64,000 bases of DNA from Lachnospiraceae bacterium UBA3762 (GCA_002371615.1 DFGA01000033.1:43143-107142); one strand, 5' to 3'; shown: positions 33,785-43,247, counted from the first letter of the stretch. Program-made: numbers and translations. The notes: generated from the letters alone by a model not told the origin.

Positions 33785-36119
33785 TCGTATAACAAATGAA
33801 AAAAACGGCGAAGGCCTTCATACTTCCAATCTTAACGTCGGCTATGAGAGTGATGTCGTAAAGGATATATCACTTGCGGTATCTCCGGGAAAGATCGTAA
33901 CGCTTATCGGGCCGAATGGGAGCGGGAAATCAACGATCCTTAAAACTGTAGCCGGACTTTTGGAGCCGCGAGGCGGAGTGATCATGCTTGACGGACTCAG
34001 CAAGGCTGATATTGGTTCTAAGGAGGCTTCCAAGATACTTGCCGCAGTGATGACGGGACGCATTAATCCCGAGCTTATGACATGTAAAGACGTTATAGAG
34101 AGCGGAAGGTATCCTTACACGGGGTTATTCGGAAAACTGTCGGAAGAGGATGTAAGAAAAGTTGATGAGGCTATGGCTGCAACCGATACCGCGGATATTG
34201 CTGACAAGGACTTTCGTAATATCAGTGACGGACAGCGCCAAAGGGTATTGCTTGCAAGGGCGATCGCCCAGGATCCGGGAGTGCTGATCCTTGACGAGCC
34301 GACGTCATTTCTTGATATACGTTACAAGATCGATATACTGACTAGGATCCGGAAGCTTGCATCCGAGAAGAATATAGCGGTTCTAATGTCGCTCCATGAA
34401 CCGGAGATCGCGATGAAACTGTCCGATACAGTTGTAGCGGTAGGGGACGGAAAAGTACTGCGTATGGGGACAGTGGACGAAGTATTTACCGAGAAATTTA
34501 TCCGTGAACTGTTCAAACTCGGGGATATGGATGTGAGGCTGCTGGGGAGATTATGGTATACGGATGGGGAGCGCCTATCGCCGTTAGGCGATTCTAATGC
34601 GCGACACACCTATTGTTCTGCTGATAGGGGGAGCCGATCGAGACATATTATGGTTATGGGCACGATGTCAAACGTGGGTAAAAGTGTCGTAGTTGCAGCA
34701 CTGTGCAGGATATTTGCCCGGGACGGGTACAAAGTGGCACCCTTCAAGTCGCAGAATATGGCAAACAACTCATTCGTTACCGCTGACGGGCTTGAGATGG
34801 GAAGAGCACAGGTAATGCAGGCTGTCTGTGCCGGAGCAGAACCGGATGTACGCATGAATCCCATACTTCTAAAGCCAACGGATGAGTGCGGCTCACAGGT
34901 GGTGGTTATGGGTAAACCTGTCGCAAATATGCGTGCCGCCGAGTATTTTGAATACAAAAAATCACTCGTTCCCACTATTAAGGCTGCATATGAGAGCCTT
35001 TCCTCCGAATATGATATCATCGTTATCGAGGGCGCAGGCTCTCCTGCCGAGATCAACCTCAGGGATAATGATATAGTAAACATGGGACTTGCCGAAATGC
35101 TTGACGCTCCGGTGCTTCTTGTGGGAGATATAGACAGGGGCGGGGTGTTTGCACAGCTTATCGGAACCCTTGATCTTCTCGAAAAGAATGAAAGGGACAG
35201 GGTAAAAGGTCTTGTCATCAACAAATTCAGGGGAGATGCTGATCTTCTGGCGCCGGGGATCGACATACTAAAGGAAAAGGCAAAGTGTGACGTGACCGGT
35301 GTGATCCCCTTTATGGATCTGAATATTGATGATGAGGACTCTCTTTCCGACAGATTCACAAGAAGAGAACCGAAGGAATTTGACATTGTTGTCATAAGAC
35401 TTCCTCATATAGCCAATTACACTGATTTTGACGTTTTCGAAGAATCGGACGATATTTCCGTAAGATACGAAAACATGCCCGGGCGGATAGGTAAGCCGGA
35501 TATGCTCATAATTCCGGGAACCAAGAACACGGCCGGAGACTTAAAATGGCTTAAAACCTCGGGAATTGCCGACTCGATCGTAAAACTTGCCGCTGAAGAA
35601 GTACCTGTATTCGGTATATGCGGGGGATACCAGATGCTCGGCCGTAATATAAGCGATCCCGATGGTGCTGAGGGAGGTATAAGTGAGACTGGACTTGAGC
35701 TTCTTCCTGTTGATACGGTAATGAGTTCCTCGAAAACGAGAAAATCATTTGCGGGGAGAATATGTGAACCGACAGGGGTATTATCGCATCTTGGAGGACG
35801 TGAGATAAAAGGCTATGAGATACATATGGGGCAAACAGAGCCGTTTGACAGAGTCTTTGAATTTACATCCGAAGGAAGCGGATATTGTCGCGGTAATATT
35901 TACGGAACATATGTACACGGTTTATTTGACGAGAATATGGTGGCGGCGGACATTGTCCGGGCTGTGTCGGAGCTAAATAAAAAGAGTGTTGATATATCAG
36001 CTCTTTCCGATAGGACCGGGTATAAGCAGAGCCAGTATGATCTTCTGGCAGACACGGTACGAAAGAGCCTGGATATGGATGCCATTTACAGGATGATCGG
36101 ATACAATGACAAAAGATGA
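33777..36119 (+). CDS. btuD-cobQ: fused BtuD-type ABC ATPase and cobyric acid synthase CobQ
   Basis: 780 residues in one frame. Residues 1-262: ABC ATPase with GPNGSGKST (45), ISDGQRQRV (149) and LILDEPTSFLD (170). Residues 290-780: CobQ/CbiP, with VMGTMSNVGKS, FKSQNMANNS, and a class I glutamine amidotransferase part with FGICGGYQM (catalytic Cys near 614) and YVHGLFD. CobQ amidates four side chains of the corrin ring. The joint, residues 264-289, is Ser/Arg-rich, belongs to neither family and is encoded by a palindromic repeat (34567-34610) plus about 35 bases. No in-frame start with a ribosome site was seen at the joint. Confidence 0.9.
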   Translation: MTDRITNEKNGEGLHTSNLNVGYESDVVKDISLAVSPGKIVTLIGPNGSGKSTILKTVAGLLEPRGGVIMLDGLSKADIGSKEASKILAAVMTGRINPELMTCKDVIESGRYPYTGLFGKLSEEDVRKVDEAMAATDTADIADKDFRNISDGQRQRVLLARAIAQDPGVLILDEPTSFLDIRYKIDILTRIRKLASEKNIAVLMSLHEPEIAMKLSDTVVAVGDGKVLRMGTVDEVFTEKFIRELFKLGDMDVRLLGRLWYTDGERLSPLGDSNARHTYCSADRGSRSRHIMVMGTMSNVGKSVVVAALCRIFARDGYKVAPFKSQNMANNSFVTADGLEMGRAQVMQAVCAGAEPDVRMNPILLKPTDECGSQVVVMGKPVANMRAAEYFEYKKSLVPTIKAAYESLSSEYDIIVIEGAGSPAEINLRDNDIVNMGLAEMLDAPVLLVGDIDRGGVFAQLIGTLDLLEKNERDRVKGLVINKFRGDADLLAPGIDILKEKAKCDVTGVIPFMDLNIDDEDSLSDRFTRREPKEFDIVVIRLPHIANYTDFDVFEESDDISVRYENMPGRIGKPDMLIIPGTKNTAGDLKWLKTSGIADSIVKLAAEEVPVFGICGGYQMLGRNISDPDGAEGGISETGLELLPVDTVMSSSKTRKSFAGRICEPTGVLSHLGGREIKGYEIHMGQTEPFDRVFEFTSEGSGYCRGNIYGTYVHGLFDENMVAADIVRAVSELNKKSVDISALSDRTGYKQSQYDLLADTVRKSLDMDAIYRMIGYNDKR
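34567..34610 (+). repeat. coding palindromic repeat at the BtuD-CobQ joint
   Basis: GGGGAGCGC, then inner stem ATCGCC/GGCGAT around GTTA, then TTCTAAT and GCGCGACACACC. Aligns with one gap to the reverse complement of 40249-40291; the stem bases differ but stay paired. Confidence 0.65.
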
Positions 36120-37194
36120 ACTTTTTGAGATAATCATAGATAAGCCTGATGAGAGTGCTTATAAAAGGGCTAAGAAGAGATTTGATTCTCTGGCGAAGCC
36201 CCTCGACGGATTCGGCTCTTTCGAGGCAGCGATATGCAAAATCGCCGCGGATCAGTGTACCGACAAGCCGGATATATCCAAAAAAGGGCTTGTAATAATG
36301 ATCGCCGACAACGGAGTCACATGCGAAGGAGTATCCCAGACATCCTCGGATGTAACTCTTTCGGTTGCAAGACTGATGGGAGCGGGAAAAAGTACTGTAG
36401 GAGTAATGACCGAGGGCTATCCGGTTGACATAATTCCGGTAGACGTAGGAATAAACTCTGATGAGAAAATCCCGGGAGTTACAGATTTGAAGGTAAAGAA
36501 AGGAACAGGAAACATCTCAAAAGAGCCGGCTATGACCGAGGAAGAGTGTCTTGGCACCATAAGCGCCGGAATGTCTGCGGCGGATAAGTGCATGGAGCGT
36601 GGAATTAAGATAGTTGCAACAGGAGAGATGGGGATCGGCAATACGACAACATCCACGGCATTGTTCTGTGCGCTGTCAGGGTGTGAAGTTGAAGATGCGG
36701 TCGGCAGGGGAGCAGGGCTTTCGGATGACGGCCTGAATAAGAAAACGGATGTTATAAAAAGATCCCTGACCTTTCATAAATTAAATAACACCACCGCAAA
36801 AGCACTTGAAAAATCATATGTTTTCAATGCACTAAAATGTGTCGGAGGGCTCGACATTGCTGGACTTACAGGATTGTATACAAGATGCGCACAGCTCGGG
36901 ATAACAGTTGTTATAGATGGCTTCATAAGTGCAGTGGCAGCTCTTACTGCCGTAAGCTTCAACCCGGGTGTAAAGGGATACCTTCTTGCTTCGCACAGCG
37001 GAAGGGAAAAAGGTTGTCAGAAGGTACTCGATATGCTGGATCTGGTTCCGGTCATACACGGAGATATGGCTCTCGGAGAAGGAACCGGAGCTGTTATGCT
37101 GTTTCCGCTGCTTGATATGGTTATGTCAGTCTATAATAACGGAATGTCTTTTTCGGATACCGGAATTGCCCAATATGAGAGGTTTGATATATGA
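36106..37194 (+). CDS. cobT: nicotinate-nucleotide--dimethylbenzimidazole phosphoribosyltransferase
   Basis: 362 residues, usual length. MIADNGVTCEGVSQ, GEMGIGNTT and ALGEGTGAVM (with the catalytic Glu) are the CobT signatures. Makes alpha-ribazole phosphate for the lower ligand loop of cobalamin. Genes for making dimethylbenzimidazole are not visible, so the base may be imported or another base may be used. Overlaps cobQ by 14 bases. Confidence 0.95.
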   Translation: MTKDELFEIIIDKPDESAYKRAKKRFDSLAKPLDGFGSFEAAICKIAADQCTDKPDISKKGLVIMIADNGVTCEGVSQTSSDVTLSVARLMGAGKSTVGVMTEGYPVDIIPVDVGINSDEKIPGVTDLKVKKGTGNISKEPAMTEEECLGTISAGMSAADKCMERGIKIVATGEMGIGNTTTSTALFCALSGCEVEDAVGRGAGLSDDGLNKKTDVIKRSLTFHKLNNTTAKALEKSYVFNALKCVGGLDIAGLTGLYTRCAQLGITVVIDGFISAVAALTAVSFNPGVKGYLLASHSGREKGCQKVLDMLDLVPVIHGDMALGEGTGAVMLFPLLDMVMSVYNNGMSFSDTGIAQYERFDI

Positions 37195-37718
37195 TCACGG
37201 TAGTGTCAGGGCCGCCCGCAAGCGGAAAATCCGCTCTTGCCGAGGATATTGCAATGAAAGAGCCTTACACTGACAGGTATTACATAGCCACCATGAAAGT
37301 TATGGATGATGATGGCGCAAGGAGAGTCAGAAGGCACAGACAGGCAAGGTCAGGCAAGGGATTTACCACATTTGAGATAGAAACCGGAATAGAGACAGCC
37401 GATAGACTCATAAGAGAGCCGCAAAACAGCGTGATATTGCTTGAATGCGTTGCAAATCTTGTGGGGAATATGATGTATGACCTGCCCGATATTTATACGC
37501 TCTGCCGCTCCGGCAAGGAAGGCGAAAATGATTTTGCCCGAAGGGCTGCGGATAAGATATTTGAGCTGGGCGAAAAGGTCGGAAGCCTTGTTGTTGTGAC
37601 GAGCGAATATGAAGACAATGATCAGGACGATATGGATACGGCTTTATATAAAAGATTACTGGGATTGGTTAACATAATTCTAAAAAACAGGTCTGACCGG
37701 TTAATTTGTACACAATAA
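37191..37718 (+). CDS. cobU: adenosylcobinamide kinase / guanylyltransferase
   Basis: 175 residues. P-loop GPPASGKS at the N-terminus instead of the commoner GGARSGKS, then DDDGARRVRRHRQAR with the histidine that carries GMP, and LLECVANLVGNMMYD (metal Asp/Glu region). Phosphorylates cobinamide and attaches GMP. Slightly divergent from textbook CobU but the motif order fits. ATGA overlap with cobT. Confidence 0.85.
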   Translation: MITVVSGPPASGKSALAEDIAMKEPYTDRYYIATMKVMDDDGARRVRRHRQARSGKGFTTFEIETGIETADRLIREPQNSVILLECVANLVGNMMYDLPDIYTLCRSGKEGENDFARRAADKIFELGEKVGSLVVVTSEYEDNDQDDMDTALYKRLLGLVNIILKNRSDRLICTQ

Positions 37719-37776
37719 ATGAACTGCGAAGGACATAGAAGGGGAAAACCGATATAAACGGGAGGTAACGGATAAA

Positions 37777-38568
37777 ATGAGAATTCTAAGATGCATACCG
37801 GCGGCTTTTTCGATGTATTCGAAGATCCCGGTGCCGGGATTTCGGGGGAAGGATGAGGATATCCAAAACTGCATAATGTTTCTGCCGCTTGTGGGGGCTG
37901 TTATCGGAGCCGTAATGTTCTTCCTGATACGTCTCCTGTCATATCTACCGGCTCCGGTATCGGTAAGGGCAATGATACTTGTTACAGTTCCGCTCGTAAT
38001 AACAGGCGGATTTCATATCGACGGGTTCATGGATACTGTTGATGCGCGAAGCTCACTTAAATCACCTGAAGAGAAGCTTGAGATCATGAAGGATCCGCAT
38101 ATTGGAGCGTTTGCCGTAGTACGTTTACTGATACTTGGCATAATTGCAGTAAGTTCGCTTGTAGTCATAATAAACCTCGACTCCCAGTCGGAGCGCCCGA
38201 TCTATGTGCTTGCATGCGGAGCATTTACGGTTTCAAGAGCCATTGCGGCACTTACATCTGTTTATATGAAAAAAGCCAGAAATGACGGAATGCTCGCAAC
38301 GGAAACAAAAGAGAGCGGGAATGCATGTACCGTAGCTCTTATGATCCAGCTTATTGCGGCTGCCTCGCTTATGGCATACCTTAATGCTGTATACACCGGC
38401 ATAATACTCGCCGTATTCATTATATTTACGCTGTTTTACAGGCATATGACCATAAAAGAGTTTGGCGGAGTTACGGGAGATACGGCAGGTTACTATGTCA
38501 CAACCTCAGAAGTCTTTGCACTTGCAGCCCTTGCAGTGGCTGCGATGCTGCTTATGGGGCGTGTCTGA
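37777..38568 (+). CDS. cobS: adenosylcobinamide-GDP ribazoletransferase
   Basis: 263 residues, six to seven hydrophobic segments. FSMYSKIPVP at the start, GGFHIDGFMDTVDA and KDPHIGAFAVV are the conserved CobS motifs (metal Asp in HIDG-D). Joins the lower ligand nucleotide to cobinamide-GDP at the membrane. Start has GGGAGG 10 bases upstream. Confidence 0.95.
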   Translation: MRILRCIPAAFSMYSKIPVPGFRGKDEDIQNCIMFLPLVGAVIGAVMFFLIRLLSYLPAPVSVRAMILVTVPLVITGGFHIDGFMDTVDARSSLKSPEEKLEIMKDPHIGAFAVVRLLILGIIAVSSLVVIINLDSQSERPIYVLACGAFTVSRAIAALTSVYMKKARNDGMLATETKESGNACTVALMIQLIAAASLMAYLNAVYTGIILAVFIIFTLFYRHMTIKEFGGVTGDTAGYYVTTSEVFALAALAVAAMLLMGRV

Positions 38569-38609
38569 GGATCGGGTGATCTTTTCAATCAGAGTTCAAA
38601 GGGAGAAAA

Positions 38610-39224
38610 ATGGAAATAAACAAGACGATCATCATTATCCGGCATGGAAAGACCGCATATAACGCTCTCGGCAAATACATGGGCCGGGGCATAGATGAGG
38701 AACTGTCCGATGACGGAATAAGGGAGATAATAGCCAAAAGAGACGGCTTGCGCTCAATATCTGAAGGAGCGGTTATATTTACGGGCCCTCTTAAACGTGC
38801 CAAAGATACAGCCGGACTTATTTTCTATGATAAAGATATCAGGATCGTGGATGAACTTACGGAAATCGACTTCGGGGATTTTGAGGGCAAATCGGCTGCC
38901 GAGCTGTCTGATGATCCGCGTTACCAGCAGTGGATCGACTCGGACGGAACGTTGCAATTCCCGAACGGAGAAGGCATTGAAGAGTTTCGGGCAAGGACAC
39001 TGAATAGTTTACATAACATTATTAAAATGTCCGGTGACAATGACAGGATAGCAATAGTATGCCATGGTGGCTGTATCATGGCGATAATGAGCGGACTTTG
39101 CGGCGGGAAATACCATGATTATCTGATACCGAACCTTGACGGGTATATATTACGGGTGACTGTGAACGATGAGAGATTATCTGATATTACATATGATCGC
39201 ATTGGCGGGCGGAATATGGCTTGA
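38610..39224 (+). CDS. cobC: alpha-ribazole-5'-phosphate phosphatase (histidine phosphatase family)
   Basis: 204 residues. IIRHGKTAYN carries the phosphohistidine, FTGPLKRAKDTA the second Arg, ELTEIDFGDFEG the acid region and VCHGG the last His. Dephosphorylates the nucleotide loop or its precursor at the end of cobalamin synthesis. Its last 56 bases also encode the start of cbiB. Confidence 0.85.
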   Translation: MEINKTIIIIRHGKTAYNALGKYMGRGIDEELSDDGIREIIAKRDGLRSISEGAVIFTGPLKRAKDTAGLIFYDKDIRIVDELTEIDFGDFEGKSAAELSDDPRYQQWIDSDGTLQFPNGEGIEEFRARTLNSLHNIIKMSGDNDRIAIVCHGGCIMAIMSGLCGGKYHDYLIPNLDGYILRVTVNDERLSDITYDRIGGRNMA

Positions 39225-40248
39225 TCTGTGTCTGGGAGATCCTCATACGCTCCCGCACCCTATAAGGGCGATCGGTGCTCTTATATCTAAGCTTGAGAGC
39301 CGGCTGTATCCGGATAATGCCGAATTGCCGGGAAATAAACAGGGTCTGATATTCAGGGGATTCCTGCTGTGGCTGGCTGTTATGGTAGCAACGGTCACGG
39401 TCACATCGGCTATAGTCATAGCATCGGCGTTTGCGGGCAAAGTAATGTTTATTGCAGTTGAGGCAGTCTTCACATACTATTGCCTCGCGGCAAGGTCTTT
39501 GCGGGATGAAAGCATGAAAGTGTACAGATGCCTGCAGGATGAGCCACAAATGGAAAAATCATATGCCGGGGAAGTCGATACCGGGCGTCTTACAAAAGCA
39601 AGGGACGCACTTTCCATGATAGTCGGCCGTGATACAGATCGGCTCGACGAGTCCGGTATCGTGTGCGCAACAGTTGAAACAGTAGCTGAGAATACATCCG
39701 ACGGGGTCATAGCACCGCTTTTGTACGCTGCGCTGGGCGGGCCGATCCTTGGGATGTGCTACAAAGCCATAAACACCATGGATTCCATGATCGGCTACAG
39801 GAACGACAGATATGAGTACTTCGGCAGGTTTGCCGCAAGGGCTGATGATGTGGCAAACTTTATACCGTCGAGACTAAGTGCCCTGATTATGATCATATCT
39901 GCGGGCCTTATCAGTCTGTATACGGGGATAATAAGCCGTTTCGGAACCCCCATGGACAAAAGAGAGCCTGTTTATTCACCAAAGAGAGCCTTGGCAGTAT
40001 ACAGGCGTGACCGGAATAAACACAAGAGCCCTAACAGTGCACAGACAGAGAGTGTCTGCGCCGGTGCACTCGGAATCAGACTCGGGGGAAGGAGCTATTA
40101 TGGCACAGTACCTGTTGACAAGCCGTATATCGGGGATGATGTCCGCAAGATCGAAGCAGAAGATATCAGGCGTGCCATTAAGCTTATGTTTGTAACTGAA
40201 GGGGTGGCTGTGATGATAATCTGCAGTTCGGCTTTTATAATTTTATAA
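39169..40248 (+). CDS. cbiB: adenosylcobinamide-phosphate synthase
   Basis: 359 residues, several hydrophobic segments. LDLCLGDPHTLPHPIRAIG at the N-terminus, ENTSDGVIAPLLYAALGG and RADDVANFIPSR are the CbiB motifs. Attaches aminopropanol (or its phosphate) to adenosylcobyric acid. Start at ATG 39169 gives a 56-base overlap with cobC; a second ATG at 39193 would give the family's usual short N-terminus and is a fair alternative. Confidence 0.93.
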   Translation: MRDYLILHMIALAGGIWLDLCLGDPHTLPHPIRAIGALISKLESRLYPDNAELPGNKQGLIFRGFLLWLAVMVATVTVTSAIVIASAFAGKVMFIAVEAVFTYYCLAARSLRDESMKVYRCLQDEPQMEKSYAGEVDTGRLTKARDALSMIVGRDTDRLDESGIVCATVETVAENTSDGVIAPLLYAALGGPILGMCYKAINTMDSMIGYRNDRYEYFGRFAARADDVANFIPSRLSALIMIISAGLISLYTGIISRFGTPMDKREPVYSPKRALAVYRRDRNKHKSPNSAQTESVCAGALGIRLGGRSYYGTVPVDKPYIGDDVRKIEAEDIRRAIKLMFVTEGVAVMIICSSAFIIL

Positions 40249-40291
40249 GGAGTGTCGCGCATGAAAATCGACTTCGTCGATGAGCGCTCCA
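40249..40291 (-). repeat. coding palindromic repeat at the start of cobD
   Basis: Read on the - strand: GGAGCGCTC, inner stem ATCGAC/GTCGAT around GAA, TTTTCAT, GCGCGACACTCC. Homologous to 34567-34610 with compensating stem changes. Confidence 0.65.
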
Positions 40292-41385
40292 CGTGTAGAC
40301 AGGGTCCCACCGCTCTGCGGTTCCCCCTATCAACATATCATGGAGGCGACATTTATAACAACAGTGTTGATATTGATTTTTCGGTAAATCTGAACCCGTA
40401 TGTAACCGACGAACTAAAAGCCATCATTAATGAGGCGGCATCCGAGGGTATGGCATCGGCGTCCTTTTACCCGGATCCGGACCAGAAGGCTGTCAGATCC
40501 GCTCTGGCGGATATGGAGAATATAGACATGGAATGTGTATTTGCGGGGAACGGAGCATCCGAATTACTACTCGCAAGTGCACGTATGCTTAACCCCGGGA
40601 AGGCTCTTTTGATCGAGCCATGTTACACCGGATATGAGTATGCACTTAAGTGTGTACGGGATTGCGGGATCAGACGGTATTTGCTGAGGGAAGAAGAAGG
40701 GTTCTGCCTTACAGAAGATGTTCTTGATGCGATCACGGATGATATTGAAGTGATCTGTCTTGCCGATCCGAACAATCCGACAGGGAAGAACGTAGACGGA
40801 AATCTGCTGGAGAAGATACTCGGCAGATCGGATGAGCTGAATATCAGTGTAGTACTTGACCGGAGCTTTTATATGCTCTCGAATGCGTATAACAAAAACA
40901 CTGATGAGAAGTATGTGGAACTGATCTCAAAATACAAAAACCTTTATGTCATAAAATCATTTACCAAGTGTTTTGCACTCCCCGGGATCAGGATGGGATA
41001 CGTTATAAGCAGCTCTGACAACGTTTTGAAGCTATCACGCCACCTTCCGGAATGGAATTTGCCATCGGTGGCTGATGCACTTATGAGAAGAATATCTGTT
41101 TATGCGAAAAACGGAAAATTCTATCGTGATTCAATTGAGCAGATCAAAACCGAACGCAGTTTTCTTATGAAAGAATTATCCGGAACCGGATTTAAGGTAT
41201 TCGAAAGCGATACAAATTTCCTCCTGATAAAGAGTCATAAAAACATCTATGAGAAGCTTCTGGACAAAGGTATACTAATCAGAAAATGTGATGATTTTTA
41301 CGGACTGAGCGGGGACTTTTACAGAATAGCTGTAAAGGGCAGGGAAGATAATATACATCTTATTGAAGCACTTGCCGGCATGTAG
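40261..41385 (+). CDS. cobD: threonine-phosphate decarboxylase-type PLP enzyme
   Basis: 374 residues from ATG 40261 with AAGGAG 8 bases upstream. Fold-type I aminotransferase-like protein: HGGDIY, FAGNGASELL, LADPNNPTGK, and KSFTKCFALPGIRMG with the PLP lysine. In this operon CobD makes the aminopropanol phosphate linker from threonine phosphate for CbiB. Family members usually start close to HGGDIY; here about 27 extra residues (KIDFVDERSTC...) precede it, and the first ten come from a palindromic repeat. Confidence 0.88.
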   Translation: MKIDFVDERSTCRQGPTALRFPLSTYHGGDIYNNSVDIDFSVNLNPYVTDELKAIINEAASEGMASASFYPDPDQKAVRSALADMENIDMECVFAGNGASELLLASARMLNPGKALLIEPCYTGYEYALKCVRDCGIRRYLLREEEGFCLTEDVLDAITDDIEVICLADPNNPTGKNVDGNLLEKILGRSDELNISVVLDRSFYMLSNAYNKNTDEKYVELISKYKNLYVIKSFTKCFALPGIRMGYVISSSDNVLKLSRHLPEWNLPSVADALMRRISVYAKNGKFYRDSIEQIKTERSFLMKELSGTGFKVFESDTNFLLIKSHKNIYEKLLDKGILIRKCDDFYGLSGDFYRIAVKGREDNIHLIEALAGM

Positions 41386-41426
41386 AACGTAGGATTACTG
41401 AAATTTCGACCAAAAGAGATAGATAA

Positions 41427-42101
41427 ATGAATAATCAGAATAAAACCGTTGAACTATTAAAGCCTGCCGAGATAGAAAAACGCAGTTTTGAGATCATATC
41501 CGAAGAACTTGAAAACACGGAAGTTGTTATAAACGGAAATGTTCCTGTAACCGGTGCGGAAGATGCGAAGGTTATGTCCGTTATCAAAAGGTGTATTCAT
41601 ACAACGGCAGACTTTGACTATGCTAAAACAATGTACTTTTCGGACAGAGCTGTTGATACTCTCGAAGACCTTATAAAAAGCGGTGCAACAGTCGTTACCG
41701 ACACCAATATGGCACTTTCCGGGATAAACAGGAAAGAACTTTCCAAATACGGATGCAGTGCGTTCTGCTTCATGTCGGATGAGGCAGTTGCAAAAGAAGC
41801 TGCAGATCGGCAGGTGACAAGGGCTCATGTTTCGATGGAACATGCAATGGAGATCGAAGGGGATGTGATCTTCGTCGCCGGAAACGCTCCGACTGCACTT
41901 ATAACGCTGGGTGAACACTTTGACACAGGCATATACAGACCGGCATTTATAGTGGGTGTTCCGGTTGGCTTTGTTAATGTCACTGTTTCAAAGGAAATGA
42001 TCAGGGGAACGGGGATTCCCTGCATACTTAATATGGGACGTAAAGGCGGCAGCAATGTTGCCGCAGCCATAATCAACGCTGTGCTGTATGGCATGAGATA
42101 G
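41427..42101 (+). CDS. cbiC: cobalt-precorrin-8 methylmutase
   Basis: 224 residues. Opens with KPAEIEKRSFEIISEEL, has the catalytic His in RCIHTTADFDY and closes with PVGFVNV and GRKGGSNVAAAIINAVLY. Moves the methyl group from C11 to C12 to give cobyrinic acid. Start has no strong ribosome binding site (AAAGAGATAG). Seven bases before cbiD. Confidence 0.95.
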   Translation: MNNQNKTVELLKPAEIEKRSFEIISEELENTEVVINGNVPVTGAEDAKVMSVIKRCIHTTADFDYAKTMYFSDRAVDTLEDLIKSGATVVTDTNMALSGINRKELSKYGCSAFCFMSDEAVAKEAADRQVTRAHVSMEHAMEIEGDVIFVAGNAPTALITLGEHFDTGIYRPAFIVGVPVGFVNVTVSKEMIRGTGIPCILNMGRKGGSNVAAAIINAVLYGMR

Positions 42102-42107
42102 TAGAGT

Positions 42108-43247
42108 ATGATCACGAAGGACTTAAAATACGGATTTACAACAGGAAGCTGTGCCGCTGCGGCCGCAAAGGCAGCAACCCTTATGCTTTTTGAACAAAGG
42201 AGTACGGACACGGTTTCCGTAATGACTCCTGCCGGGGTCAGGTATGATGCACCGGTCGAGGAAGTTATGTTAACCACAACGGAAGCTTCATGTGCCGTTA
42301 GAAAACCCGGAAGTGACGATCCTGACGTTACGGCGGGCATACTCATATATGCAAAGGCAAGTCTTGCGGCGGATAATTGCAAAAGTGCCGGTAAATATAA
42401 GGACCGTGTGATCATAGAAGGCGGAGAGGGCATCGGCAGGGTTACAAAACCGGGGCTTGACCGGCCGGTGGGGGATGCGGCGATCAACACAGTACCCCGC
42501 CGGATGATTGAGGCGGAAGTAAGGTCTGTCGCCGAAGAATACGGATATTCCGGCACCATCAGTATAGTAATATCAGCTCCCGAAGGAGCAGCAATCGCCG
42601 GGAAGACGTTCAACCCCCGGCTCGGTATAAAAGGCGGAATATCAATAATAGGCACAAGCGGTATAGTGGAGCCTATGAGTACAAAGGCGATAGTTGACAC
42701 GATAGCCGTAGAGCTGCGGCAGCTTAAAGAGATGGGATGTGATATTGCCGTCGTATCACCCGGAAACTACGGACTTGATTTTATGAGGGAAAACTACGGC
42801 TATGATCTTGATAAAGCCGTAAAGTGTTCTAATTACATCGGAAAAACAATAGATATAGCCCATAATCTCGGCTTTTCCGGTATGGTCCTCGTAGGGCATG
42901 CCGGAAAGCTCGTTAAAGTTGCGGGCGGGATAATGAACACCCACTCAGCCGAAGCCGACTGCAGGATGGAACTTATGGCAGCGGCTGCCGCAAGGGCGGG
43001 CGCTCCGGGAGATATAATCAACCCCATCCTTGACTGTGTATCGACGGATGAAGCGATAAAGCTGATGACAGATGCCGGAATAGAGAAAAAGTGTTTTGAG
43101 TATATTATGGAGCGGATCGGTCATTATCTGACAAAACGTGCGCAGGATATGAAGATCGGATGTATCGTTTATTCCAATAAATACGGGCTGCTCGGTAAGT
43201 GCGGACCCGGGGAACTATTCGAAAAATCGTTTGGAGAGAGCAGATGA
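42108..43247 (+). CDS. cbiD: cobalt-precorrin-5B C1-methyltransferase
   Basis: 379 residues. GFTTGSCAAAAAKAA at the N-terminus, GIGRVTKPGLDRPVGDAAIN and ISIIGTSGIVEPMS are diagnostic of CbiD. Acts in the anaerobic corrin ring pathway after ring contraction. ATGA overlap with cbiF. Confidence 0.96.
   Translation: MITKDLKYGFTTGSCAAAAAKAATLMLFEQRSTDTVSVMTPAGVRYDAPVEEVMLTTTEASCAVRKPGSDDPDVTAGILIYAKASLAADNCKSAGKYKDRVIIEGGEGIGRVTKPGLDRPVGDAAINTVPRRMIEAEVRSVAEEYGYSGTISIVISAPEGAAIAGKTFNPRLGIKGGISIIGTSGIVEPMSTKAIVDTIAVELRQLKEMGCDIAVVSPGNYGLDFMRENYGYDLDKAVKCSNYIGKTIDIAHNLGFSGMVLVGHAGKLVKVAGGIMNTHSAEADCRMELMAAAAARAGAPGDIINPILDCVSTDEAIKLMTDAGIEKKCFEYIMERIGHYLTKRAQDMKIGCIVYSNKYGLLGKCGPGELFEKSFGESR

Noticed and set aside
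34621..34632. TGATAGGGGGA shared with the reverse complement of 40321-40332 near the other coding repeat
   Set aside because: The match is 11 bases, lies on opposite sides of the two repeats and many matches of that length are expected by chance in a window of this size.
34610..35395. Open frame of 261 codons on the - strand opposite cobQ
   Set aside because: Shadow of the CobQ domain; same Ser-rich composition, no ribosome site.
40249..40260. GTG at 40252 as the start of cobD
   Set aside because: It falls inside AAGGAG itself; ATG 40261 has the ideal 8-base spacing.
41825..42700. Open frame of 291 codons on the - strand opposite cbiC and cbiD
   Set aside because: It lies wholly across two clear CDSs on the + strand, has a low-complexity Ser/Pro/Ala composition typical of antisense frames in this codon usage and matches no family.
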